From positions 1 through 42,086 of the forward strand of contig JAFAAS010000152.1 in assembly GCA_023426435.1 (NCBI GenBank): DNA of 42,086 bases. The letters run 5' to 3'. Every line of letters begins with the position of its first letter. Within the stretch, counting starts at the first letter, position 1. The position numbers were made by a program, and so were the translations under genes. Positions 1 through 8,488 of the stretch are shown one piece after another. The notes under the pieces were generated by a model. That model did no database searches. It was not told the DNA's origin and saw nothing but the letters and a program-made list of their open reading frames with translations. Origin of the DNA: Verrucomicrobiota bacterium. GTDB taxonomy: Bacteria; Verrucomicrobiota; Verrucomicrobiia; Opitutales; Opitutaceae.

Positions 1-28
1 ATGTCGCATATGCGACACCCCACAGCAT
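1..28. repeat. 38-bp palindromic element, copy 1 (cut by window edge)
   Basis: The perfect palindrome TGTCGCATATGCGACA lies at 2-17, followed by a 6-nt spacer (CCCCAC) and the outer arm AGCAT at 24-28. The left arm lies outside the window. The first 30 bases are identical to 24516-24545 inside ilvB. The element sits 26 bp upstream of the GTG of the PaaX-like gene, so it could be that gene's operator, a dispersed repeat, or both. Confidence 0.8.
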
Positions 29-43
29 CCCCCGCGAAACCTC

Positions 44-799
44 GTGAAACCCCGCACGGAAGAGTTGCTTTACGTCCTCCTGTGGACGGCCGACAGCCTC
101 ATGCGCCCTACTTGGCGCAATCTGACCGATTCCTTCGAACAATGGACGTGGCGCAACGGCCTCGGAAGACGTCTCGCCGAACTGGAGGCTCAACAGCTGC
201 TCGAACGCCACCCCGAGCCCAGCCTCGAGCGCGTCGTGCGACTCACCGATGAGGGACAGCGCCTCGCGCTCGGCGGCCGCGACCTCGTCGCGCGCTGGAG
301 TCGCCCTTGGGATGGGCAGTGGCGACTGGTCATGTTCGACGTGCCCACCGCCCGTCACGATCTGCGCCAGCGTCTCTTGCGCATGCTGAGGCGCCAGTAT
401 TTCGGCTATCTGCAAAACAGCGTGTGGATCACACCTGACCCGGTCGCGGATCTACGCCAGGCATTCGGCGACGCGAGCGTGCAAGCCGACGCGTTCATCA
501 TCATGGAAGGACGCCCGGCCGCCGGCGAATCCGACCACGAGATCGTGCGCGCCGCCTGGGATTTCAGCCAGATCGAGCGCGGGTATGAACAATATCTCGC
601 CTTCGTCCGAAAGCCGCCTCCCGCCGGCCCGGCGCTCATCGCCTGGGCTCGTCGGGAAAACGCGCTCTGGAAGGCAGCCCTCAAGCCTGACCCGTTGCTT
701 CCTTCCTCTCTTCTGCCACCCAAGTATCTCGGCCGCGAGGCGCTCCGCCGCCGAAAACAAATCTTCGCCAAGCTCCTCTCCGCCACCTCATCCGACTAA
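44..799 (+). CDS. PaaX-family protein with winged helix and Cas2-like domain
   Basis: A 251-residue protein with an N-terminal winged-helix region (about 1-80), then a central segment WDGQWRLVMFDVP at 89-101 followed by a basic helix and YFGYLQNSVWITPDP at 119-133. This is the typical PaaX middle domain, which has a Cas2-like ferredoxin fold, and D99 sits where Cas2 carries its first-strand Asp. Known PaaX proteins are dimeric repressors of phenylacetate catabolism that bind palindromes and respond to phenylacetyl-CoA. No paa gene is present here, so the ligand and targets are unknown. GTG at 44 is chosen because the PaaX-like N-terminus begins there; the frame is open to the window edge, so an upstream start is possible. 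The gene is flanked by copies of a 38-bp palindrome at 1-28 and 817-854, unusual for an ordinary regulator. No other CRISPR gene or array is nearby, so a Cas2 role is not supported. Confidence 0.85.
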   Translation: MKPRTEELLYVLLWTADSLMRPTWRNLTDSFEQWTWRNGLGRRLAELEAQQLLERHPEPSLERVVRLTDEGQRLALGGRDLVARWSRPWDGQWRLVMFDVPTARHDLRQRLLRMLRRQYFGYLQNSVWITPDPVADLRQAFGDASVQADAFIIMEGRPAAGESDHEIVRAAWDFSQIERGYEQYLAFVRKPPPAGPALIAWARRENALWKAALKPDPLLPSSLLPPKYLGREALRRRKQIFAKLLSATSSD

Positions 800-1125
800 C
801 ACTCCCGACTCGCGATGTGCTTTCCTATGTCGCATATGCGACGCCCGAGAGCACAAGCTTCATCGCCCGGAGAAACGATTCGCAGCAGATCGCCCGGTCC
901 GTGGCCCGCGCCGCCACCCACAGGCCGTCGCACCCTCACCGCACCTCGGCGTAGGTCCCCACGCGCGCGAAGGCCCTGAGCCGCACTTGGGAGCTGTGCC
1001 GTTGGCGCCGCTTCGCAGCCCAATTCCACCTCCGGCACTTCGAACCATTCCAAGCTCTCCTGCCCGCCTTCGGCTCGCGCGCCTTTTTCTATTTAGAAAA
1101 ACAAAATCGCCGTCCACCATCGCCC
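800..1125. other. Intergenic region, 326 bp
   Basis: Apart from the palindromic element at 817-854, I see no convincing gene, terminator or RNA here. Short reading frames on both strands are composition shadows. The AT-richer stretch around 1085-1105 just before the response-regulator ATG may hold its promoter, but no clear -35/-10 pair is visible. Confidence 0.6.
817..854. repeat. 38-bp palindromic element, copy 2
   Basis: Outer arms GTGCT (817-821) and AGCAC (850-854) flank 6-nt spacers and the core TGTCGCATATGCGACG at 828-843, one base off the perfect 16-bp palindrome. The arms differ from copy 3 (ATGCT/AGCAT) in a compensated way, so the outer pairing is kept, which suggests the fold or dyad matters. 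It lies 18 bp after the stop of the PaaX-like gene. Confidence 0.85.
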
Positions 1126-2520
<1,395 letters not shown>

Positions 2521-2521
2521 C

Positions 2522-2539
2522 TTGGGAACTTCCACCCAG
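2522..2539 (+). promoter_or_regulatory. Candidate activator-binding dyad 1
   Basis: TTGGG-N8-CCCAG, matching the dyad at 2553-2570 (TTGGG-N8-CCCAA). The two centres are 31 bp apart, close to three helical turns, so both would face the same side of DNA. It lies about 153 bp before the predicted sigma-54 start near 2684, a usual position for an NtrC-type upstream activator site. Confidence 0.55.
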
Positions 2540-2552
2540 CCGCCCCACCAGA

Positions 2553-2570
2553 TTGGGAAACTCCGCCCAA
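2553..2570 (+). promoter_or_regulatory. Candidate activator-binding dyad 2
   Basis: TTGGG-N8-CCCAA, a perfect 5-bp dyad. It is the second half of the pair with 2522-2539 and lies about 122 bp upstream of the predicted transcription start. The likely ligand is the response regulator encoded immediately upstream; this is inferred from position only. Confidence 0.55.
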
Positions 2571-2658
2571 GCTCCTCCTCGCCTTCAACTGCCGCCTTCC
2601 GCCGAAAACATCCTCCATGTTTCCGGCCTTCAGCTACTTATCCAATTCCGTGGCCCGC

Positions 2659-2674
2659 TGGCACGCCCCACGCA
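2659..2674 (+). promoter_or_regulatory. Candidate sigma-54 promoter
   Basis: The -24 element TGGCACG at 2659-2665 matches consensus exactly. After 4 nt, ACGCA at 2670-2674 keeps the invariant GC of the -12 element (consensus TTGCA). Spacing between GG and GC is the standard 10 nt. Transcription would begin near 2684, only about 13 nt before the ATG at 2697, and an AAGGAG at 2677-2682 would then be untranscribed, which is an inconsistency to resolve. Confidence 0.55.
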
Positions 2675-2696
2675 AAAGGAGCGGCACCCACACGCC

Positions 2697-4475
2697 ATGA
2701 CACCCGCATCCTCACCCCGCCCTCGCTCGCGCATCTGCGCGTTCATCGTTCTGCTCCTCAGCCTTCTGCCGGAGGTTCACGCCCAATCGGTGATCCAAAG
2801 CCACTCCGGGCCGCCGCGCACAGTTCCGCCGCCTCCAGAAACCTACGTCCCCAACCCCGGCACGAACCACGGCTACGTTCACGGATCGCCGCTTCGCCCT
2901 CCTCCCGGCCTCGTCTTCGGCGAAGCCACCTTCCAAGGCGATAGCTTCGGCCCCTACTTCCTGCCGCCGCTCGCTCCCGTCCTCGGCGAGTCCCTCCAAA
3001 CGCTAACCTCGCCCACGCCTGACCGTCCCACCGCAATCGCCACACCTCCGCCTTCCATCTTCGATCATTTCCCACGACTCGTCGCGCCCACCGTCCACCT
3101 GCCCCCATCCGACACCCTCGCGGATCACATCGGCGAAATCTACTCCGTCCCCCTCAGCTATCTGTTCGTCGCCACCCACTACGAGGCCGACCGCTCCATT
3201 GTCCTCTCCGGTCAATGGCACGCCGACTACAACCACCTTCCTCCCGAAGCCCGCGAGCGCCTGACCCGCTACCTCCGCGATCGCCGCGCCGCCATCGATT
3301 CGCTGCGTGCCCAGCTCGCCCGCATCGAAACCGCTCCCGCAGACGAGCACCCCGCGCTCCTCGCCGCCTTCGCCGCCGAACAAACACCTTCCCTCCTCAC
3401 GTTGGAAAACGACGCCGAAGCCCTCCGCGCCGAACTCACGGAAAACGGTTTCATGAAAAACGGCGCCCAAGACATCGCCACCGTCCGCCCCAAACATTCG
3501 CGCAACGCCGCCCAAAACAAAGCTCAGGCAACCGTCATCGACGCGCTCTCCGCCGCCCAATTCCACCCCGGCCTCTCCCTCGACCAACGCCTGCTGCTCC
3601 ACGAAATCACCTTCGACATCGCCCTCCGTTTCCCTCCTCCCGCCAACCCGCCGAACCGCGCCGCCCCGCCGGCTGTTTTCTTCTGGCCCGCCGGCGCCCG
3701 CATCCGCCTCCCCGACCCGCTCCCAGCCGAACTCTCCACCACCTTCTCCTCCTTCCAATCGCTCAAAGCCGAACTCAAAAAAGAGCTCACCACCCTCGTC
3801 GAACGCCAACGCACCCGCGTCCTCCCCGCCAGCCGCTCCGCCGCCTACCGCCAGCTCGCCACCGCTCAAGCTCCCCGCTTCCGGCAGCTCGAGTCCCTCG
3901 CCGAAGAAATCCGCCGCCAACTCGTCCTCCTCCCCATCTTCGCCCCACCCGCCCAACCCAACCTGCCACCCGACCTCCTTCGCCGCCTCGCCGAAACCCG
4001 CGAAACCAAAGCCACACTCCATCGAGACCTCGCCGCCCACCTCCAACATTTTCGCCAGGTGTTGCCCGACCACCGCGTCGATCTCCTCCGCCACGACAAA
4101 GCCGTCATCCTCTCCGCCTCCCCGCTCCCCAATCGCCTGCCCGCCCGCAATTCCCGAGTCGAAGCCACGCTCTCCGAACTGGCTGCCACAAACCAACACG
4201 TCATCCGCCGCTTCACCGCTCTCGACGCCGACTTCGCCGCCTTGCGCAAAGTCCTCGATGCCTACCGCGCCTCGCTCCCGGAGTCCTCCGGCATCACCAT
4301 TGAAACCCTTCTCGCCCACTTCGCCGAGGACTTCGCAGCGCACGAAAACGGGCACCGTTACCGTGACTACCGCGCCGCCGTCTTGCAGCCCGGACTCTCC
4401 CCCGCCCAGCGCCGGCTGCTCTTCAACGCCGCACAGGTCGCCCTCTACAAGGAAACGCGTCAGATCGCCCCCTGA
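2697..4475 (+). CDS. Exported protein of unknown function in two-component cluster
   Basis: I do not recognise a family. The start at 2697 gives 592 residues with a Sec-type signal peptide: arginines at the start, a hydrophobic stretch (ICAFIVLLLSLLP) and a likely cleavage after VHA at about residue 29. A Pro-rich segment follows, then long Ala/Leu/Arg/Glu-rich helical stretches likely to form coiled coils. Two related segments, PGLSLDQRLLLHE mid-protein and PGLSPAQRRLLFN near the C-terminus, suggest an internal duplication. The gene sits between a sigma-54 regulator and its likely kinase; the kinase ATG follows the stop by 3 nt. A periplasmic accessory or sensing partner of the kinase is plausible but not shown. 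A longer frame upstream (from 2553) is less likely because it would bury the signal peptide. Confidence 0.8.
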   Translation: MTPASSPRPRSRICAFIVLLLSLLPEVHAQSVIQSHSGPPRTVPPPPETYVPNPGTNHGYVHGSPLRPPPGLVFGEATFQGDSFGPYFLPPLAPVLGESLQTLTSPTPDRPTAIATPPPSIFDHFPRLVAPTVHLPPSDTLADHIGEIYSVPLSYLFVATHYEADRSIVLSGQWHADYNHLPPEARERLTRYLRDRRAAIDSLRAQLARIETAPADEHPALLAAFAAEQTPSLLTLENDAEALRAELTENGFMKNGAQDIATVRPKHSRNAAQNKAQATVIDALSAAQFHPGLSLDQRLLLHEITFDIALRFPPPANPPNRAAPPAVFFWPAGARIRLPDPLPAELSTTFSSFQSLKAELKKELTTLVERQRTRVLPASRSAAYRQLATAQAPRFRQLESLAEEIRRQLVLLPIFAPPAQPNLPPDLLRRLAETRETKATLHRDLAAHLQHFRQVLPDHRVDLLRHDKAVILSASPLPNRLPARNSRVEATLSELAATNQHVIRRFTALDADFAALRKVLDAYRASLPESSGITIETLLAHFAEDFAAHENGHRYRDYRAAVLQPGLSPAQRRLLFNAAQVALYKETRQIAP

Positions 4476-4478
4476 CCC

Positions 4479-5795
4479 ATGCCTTCCGCCGCCGGCCGAC
4501 GCATCGCCGCCATCACGCTTGGCCTCGGCCTGCTCTTCGCCGGCACCTTCGCCACGTTCGTCGTCTTCTACGGACGCGAGCTCGGCGACGACATCCGTCG
4601 CAAAATGATCGAACGCGATGCCGCCGTTCTCCACCCCGTCGTCCAACAACACGTCGCCCCCTCCGCCTCCCTCCACGCCCTCCTGCCCGACGCCCATCGC
4701 GAGGGCATGCTCGCACTCGCCCTCTTCGACGCCACCGGCATCACAATCGCCCACATCCCCGCCAACCAACCCCTCGTCGAACTCCCGCTCGACGACTTCG
4801 TCCGCCTCCAGGACGGCCACCCCATCAGCCGCTTCCATCCGACTTTCCCACTCGCCACCCTTCTCCCCGACGCCAGCACCTCCCAAACCAGTCCCGTCCT
4901 GGAAATTGTCCTGCCTCTCCGCCGCCCCACGGACGCCGCCCACAAACTGCTCGGCTTCGTCCGCTACCACCTCGACGCCCGTCCGCTCGCCGCCGAGCTC
5001 GCCGCGCTCGACGACAACGTCCGACGCAAGACCCTCCAGGTTCTCGCCCTCGGCGTCGCCTGCATCGGCCTCATCATGTCCGCCGGCCACCTCGCCCTCA
5101 CGCGCACCCAACGCGCTCTCGCGGAACGCAACGACCGCCTCACCCGCACCCATTTCGAACTCTCCCTCGCCGCCAAAGCCTCCGCGCTCGGACAAATCAC
5201 CTCCAATCTCATCCACGACCTGAAAGGTCCCGTTTCCAGCCTCCAAGCCGTCGTGCACACCGACCAAGCCGCTGCCGCCGCCTACGCCGACCGCCTTCAA
5301 ACGCTCATCCGCGAAACCACCGACCTCCTCAGCGACCACTCCGCCCACGCCACCTACGAACTCACCGCCGCCGAGCTCGCCGAAATCATCCGCCGCCGCA
5401 ACGCCGCTCTCGCCGACGAACAAGGCGTCGCCTTCCACGTCGCCGCCCAGCTCTCGCAGCCCCTCGACAGCCATCGCGCCGGCCTGCTCTGCCTCATCAT
5501 CAACAACCTCGTCCAAAATGCCCTCGCCGCCACGCCGCGCGGCCGCGCCGTCACCGTCGATCTCTCCGCCGATTCCGACACGCTCACCGCCATCGTCGCC
5601 GACGAAGGCCACGGCATCTCCGAAGATCTCCTCCCGCATCTGTTCACCCCCGGCCGCTCCGGCCGCGCCAACGGCACCGGTCTCGGTCTCGCCATCAGCC
5701 AACTTCTCGCCCGCCAAATCGGCGCCACCCTCGAGCTCGCCTCCACCTCCCCCGCCGGCACCACCTTCCGCCTCATCCTCCCGATGCAGAGGTAG
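4479..5795 (+). CDS. Sensor histidine kinase
   Basis: A 438-residue inner-membrane kinase. A first membrane segment (about 9-31) and a second (about 187-207) bracket a periplasmic sensor region of some 150 residues. The phosphoacceptor box SNLIHDLKGPVSS places the active His at 246. The ATPase domain shows the N box around NNLVQNAL (342-349), G1 DEGHGI (375-380) and G2 GTGLGLAI (399-406). The HDLKGPVSS box differs from the classical HELRTPL form. It starts 3 nt after the exported protein, so the two are co-transcribed, and it likely phosphorylates the regulator at 1126-2520. Its 3' end overlaps the tail of the convergent gene by 23 bp. Confidence 0.93.
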   Translation: MPSAAGRRIAAITLGLGLLFAGTFATFVVFYGRELGDDIRRKMIERDAAVLHPVVQQHVAPSASLHALLPDAHREGMLALALFDATGITIAHIPANQPLVELPLDDFVRLQDGHPISRFHPTFPLATLLPDASTSQTSPVLEIVLPLRRPTDAAHKLLGFVRYHLDARPLAAELAALDDNVRRKTLQVLALGVACIGLIMSAGHLALTRTQRALAERNDRLTRTHFELSLAAKASALGQITSNLIHDLKGPVSSLQAVVHTDQAAAAAYADRLQTLIRETTDLLSDHSAHATYELTAAELAEIIRRRNAALADEQGVAFHVAAQLSQPLDSHRAGLLCLIINNLVQNALAATPRGRAVTVDLSADSDTLTAIVADEGHGISEDLLPHLFTPGRSGRANGTGLGLAISQLLARQIGATLELASTSPAGTTFRLILPMQR

Positions 5796-6516
5796 GGCGC
5801 GTTGTCCTCAACGCGCCGTCACCCGCGTCCATCCACTCGGGCTTCACGACCACCACGCCCATCTCCCGATTCACCGCCCGCGTAGCCGAAATCCCAATAC
5901 ACTCCGCCAGTCCCGCCCGCGCCTCCTCGCCCGCCTCCGCCCACACCGGCTTTCTCACCAGCTCCAACTCCGCCCCGCTCCTCACCAACAACCCCCACCC
6001 CGCCGGAATCTCCGCCTCCGCAAAAATCCCTTCCTCGCTCACCAGATAAAAAAAGTCCGCCGCGCGCCACCGCCACAGCTTCGCAAACTTCGTCCCGCGC
6101 AACATCCGCCCCTGCCACGTCCCCAACTCCTCGATCACGCGCCGATGCGTCGCGTGTTCAATTCCCGAAAAATCCCACGCGTCAAACTCCGGAAACAACG
6201 CCTCGCCTTTCCGCAGATCCGGCCGGTGACCGCCAATCAACTCCTCCAACTTTCGCGCGCGCGCACTCAACTCCTCCACTTTCCGCCGCGCCTCCTCCTC
6301 CCCACGCGCATCCTTCAACAAATCCGCCCGCGCCTGCTTGCACTCGAAGACCGCCGTCCGCCGCTCCACCCCGCGCGAACACCCCGCCACATCCGCCCGA
6401 TACCCGCTCTTCGGCACCCGCACCTCACACGCACAAATCGGAAACCCATTCGCCTGCGCCCACCCCAGCGCCAGCCGCTTCAACTCCCGATGCGCCTCCG
6501 TCTCCGATTTCCCCAC
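5773..6516 (-). CDS. Putative PD-(D/E)XK-fold nuclease-like protein
   Basis: A 247-residue protein starting at GTG 6516. The motif YRADVAG (about 39-45) followed by TAVFECKQARADLL (about 54-67) has the D...ExK pattern of the PD-(D/E)XK nuclease superfamily, recalling MmcB-like proteins. Aromatic-rich segments (LWRWRAADFFYLV) follow. No methyltransferase or other defence gene is adjacent. The C-terminal 40 or so residues are encoded by repeat DNA: 5858-5922 is 92 percent identical to 9879-9943, and the last codons contain an inverted repeat (5796-5817) that also lies at the convergent kinase stop. The natural C-terminus may have been replaced by this repeat. Activity on DNA is inference from the motif only. 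Confidence 0.65.
   Translation of the reverse strand: MGKSETEAHRELKRLALGWAQANGFPICACEVRVPKSGYRADVAGCSRGVERRTAVFECKQARADLLKDARGEEEARRKVEELSARARKLEELIGGHRPDLRKGEALFPEFDAWDFSGIEHATHRRVIEELGTWQGRMLRGTKFAKLWRWRAADFFYLVSEEGIFAEAEIPAGWGLLVRSGAELELVRKPVWAEAGEEARAGLAECIGISATRAVNREMGVVVVKPEWMDAGDGALRTTRPTSASGG
5796..5817. repeat. REP-like hairpin
   Basis: GGCGCGTTG-TCCT-CAACGCGCC, a perfect 9-bp stem directly after the kinase stop codon (5793-5795), preceded by GTAG. One of about nine hairpins in the window with the plan (T)GTAGG or similar followed by a GC-rich stem. It could also act as a bidirectional terminator between the convergent genes. Confidence 0.7.
5858..5922. repeat. 65-bp dispersed repeat, copy A
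   Basis: This stretch matches 9879-9943 at 60 of 65 positions. Here it encodes part of the C-terminus of the minus-strand gene (about ECIGISATRAVNREMG). The other copy is intergenic apart from its overlap with the end of the PAP2 gene. Confidence 0.8.
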
Positions 6517-6612
6517 GCCCCCGACTCAACGCCACCCCTCGCCGGTAACAATTGAAATTTACCGCCCCACCCAAAACCCGACGCCGCCCGTGATGTTTGA
6601 TAATTCTCCGGT

Positions 6613-6643
6613 GCTTGGATCTTGGAGACTTGGATCTTCTCCC
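6613..6643. repeat. 31-bp repeat built on CTTGGAT units, copy A
   Basis: Thirty-one bases identical to 10038-10068, made of imperfect 7-8 bp units (CTTGGAT, CTTGGAG, ACTTGGAT, CTT). A related, shorter array lies at 18989-19018. It occupies the promoter-side region of the LuxR gene. Confidence 0.85.
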
Positions 6644-6727
6644 ACCTCCGCCCGCTCGCCCGCGTAAACCCCTTCGCCTCTGGCGTCTTGCTTCGCGCGC
6701 CGCAGCCGTTTTGCCTCGCTCCGCCCG

Positions 6728-7498
6728 ATGAAGCGCATTGATGCCCGCCACTGGCGTCCGCTGTTCGACGCCGTTTACGAGATCAACACCGCGAAGGATC
6801 ACGCCGACTTCTCCTCCGCCGTGAAAGCCGCGATGCACCGGCTGATTCCCGCCGACCTCTGCATCATGAGCGTGCTCGATCGCCGGACCGGCCAGATCAC
6901 CGCGGCCATGTCCAAACCGAATCCGCACACCGAGGCCGAACTGCAGTATTACTCGGAAAACTCCCACCTGAATCCGCTCGTCGCCTACTACGAACGCACC
7001 GGCCGGACCCATGCTCGCCGCATGTCCGACGTGATTTCCGTCTCCGCGCTCAAGCGCCATCCCCACTACCTCAACTGCCTCGCCCGCAACCGCTACCTTT
7101 ACGGTCTCGTCCTCCCGGTCACGGTCAACGCGCACACCATCGCCGCCCTTTCCTTCAACCGCGTCCGGCGCGATTTCACGCTTCGCCAGCGGACTTTGCT
7201 CGATTTGTTCGGCCCGCATTTTCGCCAAGCCTGGTTGCGACACGAGCAACCTACGCTCCAGCGCCTCAACCACCCGCTCTCCTTGCGCCAGCGCTTCCGC
7301 GAAAGGGGACTCACCTTGCGCGAAGCCGACGTCCTTTTCTGGATCGCCGACGGCAAACAGAACCGCGAGATCGCCGAGCTTCTCGGCCTCAGCCTTTTCA
7401 CCGTCCAAGAATACGTCGGCAACATCCTCCGCAAGCTGCGCGTGCCCAACCGCCACGCCCTCACCGTCCAGACGCTCAGCCAGCTCGCCGGCAAATGA
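6728..7498 (+). CDS. LuxR-family transcriptional regulator
   Basis: A 256-residue protein. The N-terminal 170 residues resemble a GAF-like or autoinducer-type sensing region (CIMSVLDRRTGQITAAM...). The C-terminal helix-turn-helix (about 195-250) has LTLREADVLFWIADGKQNREIAELLGLSLFTVQEYVGNIL in overlapping stretches, the standard LuxR/GerE pattern in which most residues are conserved. There is no receiver Asp signature, so it is not a classical response regulator. It precedes a PEP-CTERM gene in the same direction, with a perfect palindrome between them, so co-regulation is possible but unproven. The ligand is unknown. Confidence 0.88.
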   Translation: MKRIDARHWRPLFDAVYEINTAKDHADFSSAVKAAMHRLIPADLCIMSVLDRRTGQITAAMSKPNPHTEAELQYYSENSHLNPLVAYYERTGRTHARRMSDVISVSALKRHPHYLNCLARNRYLYGLVLPVTVNAHTIAALSFNRVRRDFTLRQRTLLDLFGPHFRQAWLRHEQPTLQRLNHPLSLRQRFRERGLTLREADVLFWIADGKQNREIAELLGLSLFTVQEYVGNILRKLRVPNRHALTVQTLSQLAGK

Positions 7499-7507
7499 CG
7501 TCGCCCC

Positions 7508-7529
7508 CAACCCTCACGCGTGAGGGTTG
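7508..7529. terminator. Perfect 22-bp palindrome after LuxR gene
   Basis: CAACCCTCACG followed directly by its exact complement, 10 bp after the LuxR stop codon. It lacks a T tract, so it may be a weak terminator, an RNA-stabilising hairpin or an operator for the downstream PEP-CTERM gene. Confidence 0.5.
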
Positions 7530-7606
7530 AGCCCATTCGCCGCGCTCGCTAGGATCATGCCGCTGCGCCCGCCGGATTTCGCCGGCGCCGCAACCACACA
7601 CCGTCC

Positions 7607-8488
7607 ATGCGAACCACTCCCGCCTTCCGTCGGCCGACACTCCTCGGCCTCCGCCTCTTGTTACCTGCAGCGATCCTGCTCTCTTTGACTCTCGTGCTTC
7701 CCCAAGCTCGCGCGAATGACGACACCGCGGCGGTGGGATACACCTCGATCAACGCAGGCACGGCTTCGCATAACGACCTCGGGGGCGGATGGGGGCTCTA
7801 CGCCACGGAGATCTACTTCGTCCCGTTTCGCATTAACACGCTGGGCAACTACTCGCTGACATCCGTCTCTTTTCTGTTCCAGAGCCAAGCCTATGGGGGC
7901 GACCCCAATACCTCCGGGGGCAGCGAGCATGGCGGCGGCCCGGGAGGCATAGGCGAGCCCACATATTCCATGTATCCCCATGCGAGTGAGCTTTCGATTC
8001 AGGTGTTTTCGAGCCTCCCCAACAGTCTCACGCTGCCGACCTCGCTTGTCACTTTCGCCGCCTTCGGCGGCTACCCAAACGGTGGAGGTAACGTAACCTT
8101 CACTCCCCTGTCCTTCCCCACGCTGAACGCGGACACGACCTACTACCTGTCCGCTTACAAACCGATCAACCCTTACTCCTCCATCTCATGGGTCATGCCT
8201 GAGTGGCTTGGCGACCCCGTGGACGGCCCCTCATCCGACCCCATCGCCGGCCTCTACGACAATGGCACGCAGCTCCCATTTTATAAAGTCACGGCGGACG
8301 GAGTCACCGAACACTACGGTGTCGTCGGCGGGTTCTCGCTGACTGCCACCGCCGTCTCCGCCGTCCCCGAACCCGCCACCACCGCGGTGATTCTCGGTGG
8401 TTGCGTGCTCGCCGCCGCCCTATGGGTGCGGCGTCGACGCTCGAAGGTCGCCGACCCGCGCACTCGGATCGATTCCAACCTAAGTTGA
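7607..8488 (+). CDS. PEP-CTERM anchor-domain exported protein
   Basis: A 293-residue exported protein. The N-terminus has an Arg-rich start, a hydrophobic stretch (LLLPAAILLSLTLVLP) and likely cleavage after ARA near residue 36. The mature region is Gly/Ser/Tyr-rich, as in extracellular beta-rich proteins. The C-terminus has VPEP, a hydrophobic segment (ATTAVILGGCVLAAALWV) and RRRRSK, the complete PEP-CTERM sorting signal recognised by exosortases in EPS-producing bacteria. About 20 residues follow the basic cluster, more than usual. No exosortase is encoded in this window. The substrate role (biofilm matrix or surface protein) is known only at family level. Confidence 0.88.
   Translation: MRTTPAFRRPTLLGLRLLLPAAILLSLTLVLPQARANDDTAAVGYTSINAGTASHNDLGGGWGLYATEIYFVPFRINTLGNYSLTSVSFLFQSQAYGGDPNTSGGSEHGGGPGGIGEPTYSMYPHASELSIQVFSSLPNSLTLPTSLVTFAAFGGYPNGGGNVTFTPLSFPTLNADTTYYLSAYKPINPYSSISWVMPEWLGDPVDGPSSDPIAGLYDNGTQLPFYKVTADGVTEHYGVVGGFSLTATAVSAVPEPATTAVILGGCVLAAALWVRRRRSKVADPRTRIDSNLS

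Noticed and set aside
44..799. Cas2 nuclease of a CRISPR system
   Set aside because: The Cas2-like domain is fused to a winged helix as in PaaX; there is no cas1, no array and no spacer-like spacing.
3003..5717. A 904-codon open frame on the minus strand opposite the exported protein and kinase
   Set aside because: Composition of the translation (mostly Gly, Glu, Ala, Val) is that of an antisense shadow of GC-rich coding DNA; the plus-strand genes have clear domains and the same span.
8401..8484. Upstream extension of the PAP2 gene into the PEP-CTERM gene
   Set aside because: The residues (MRARRRPMGAASTLEG) are the shifted reading of the PEP-CTERM C-terminal codons; the TTGA overlap at 8485 is a more likely start.
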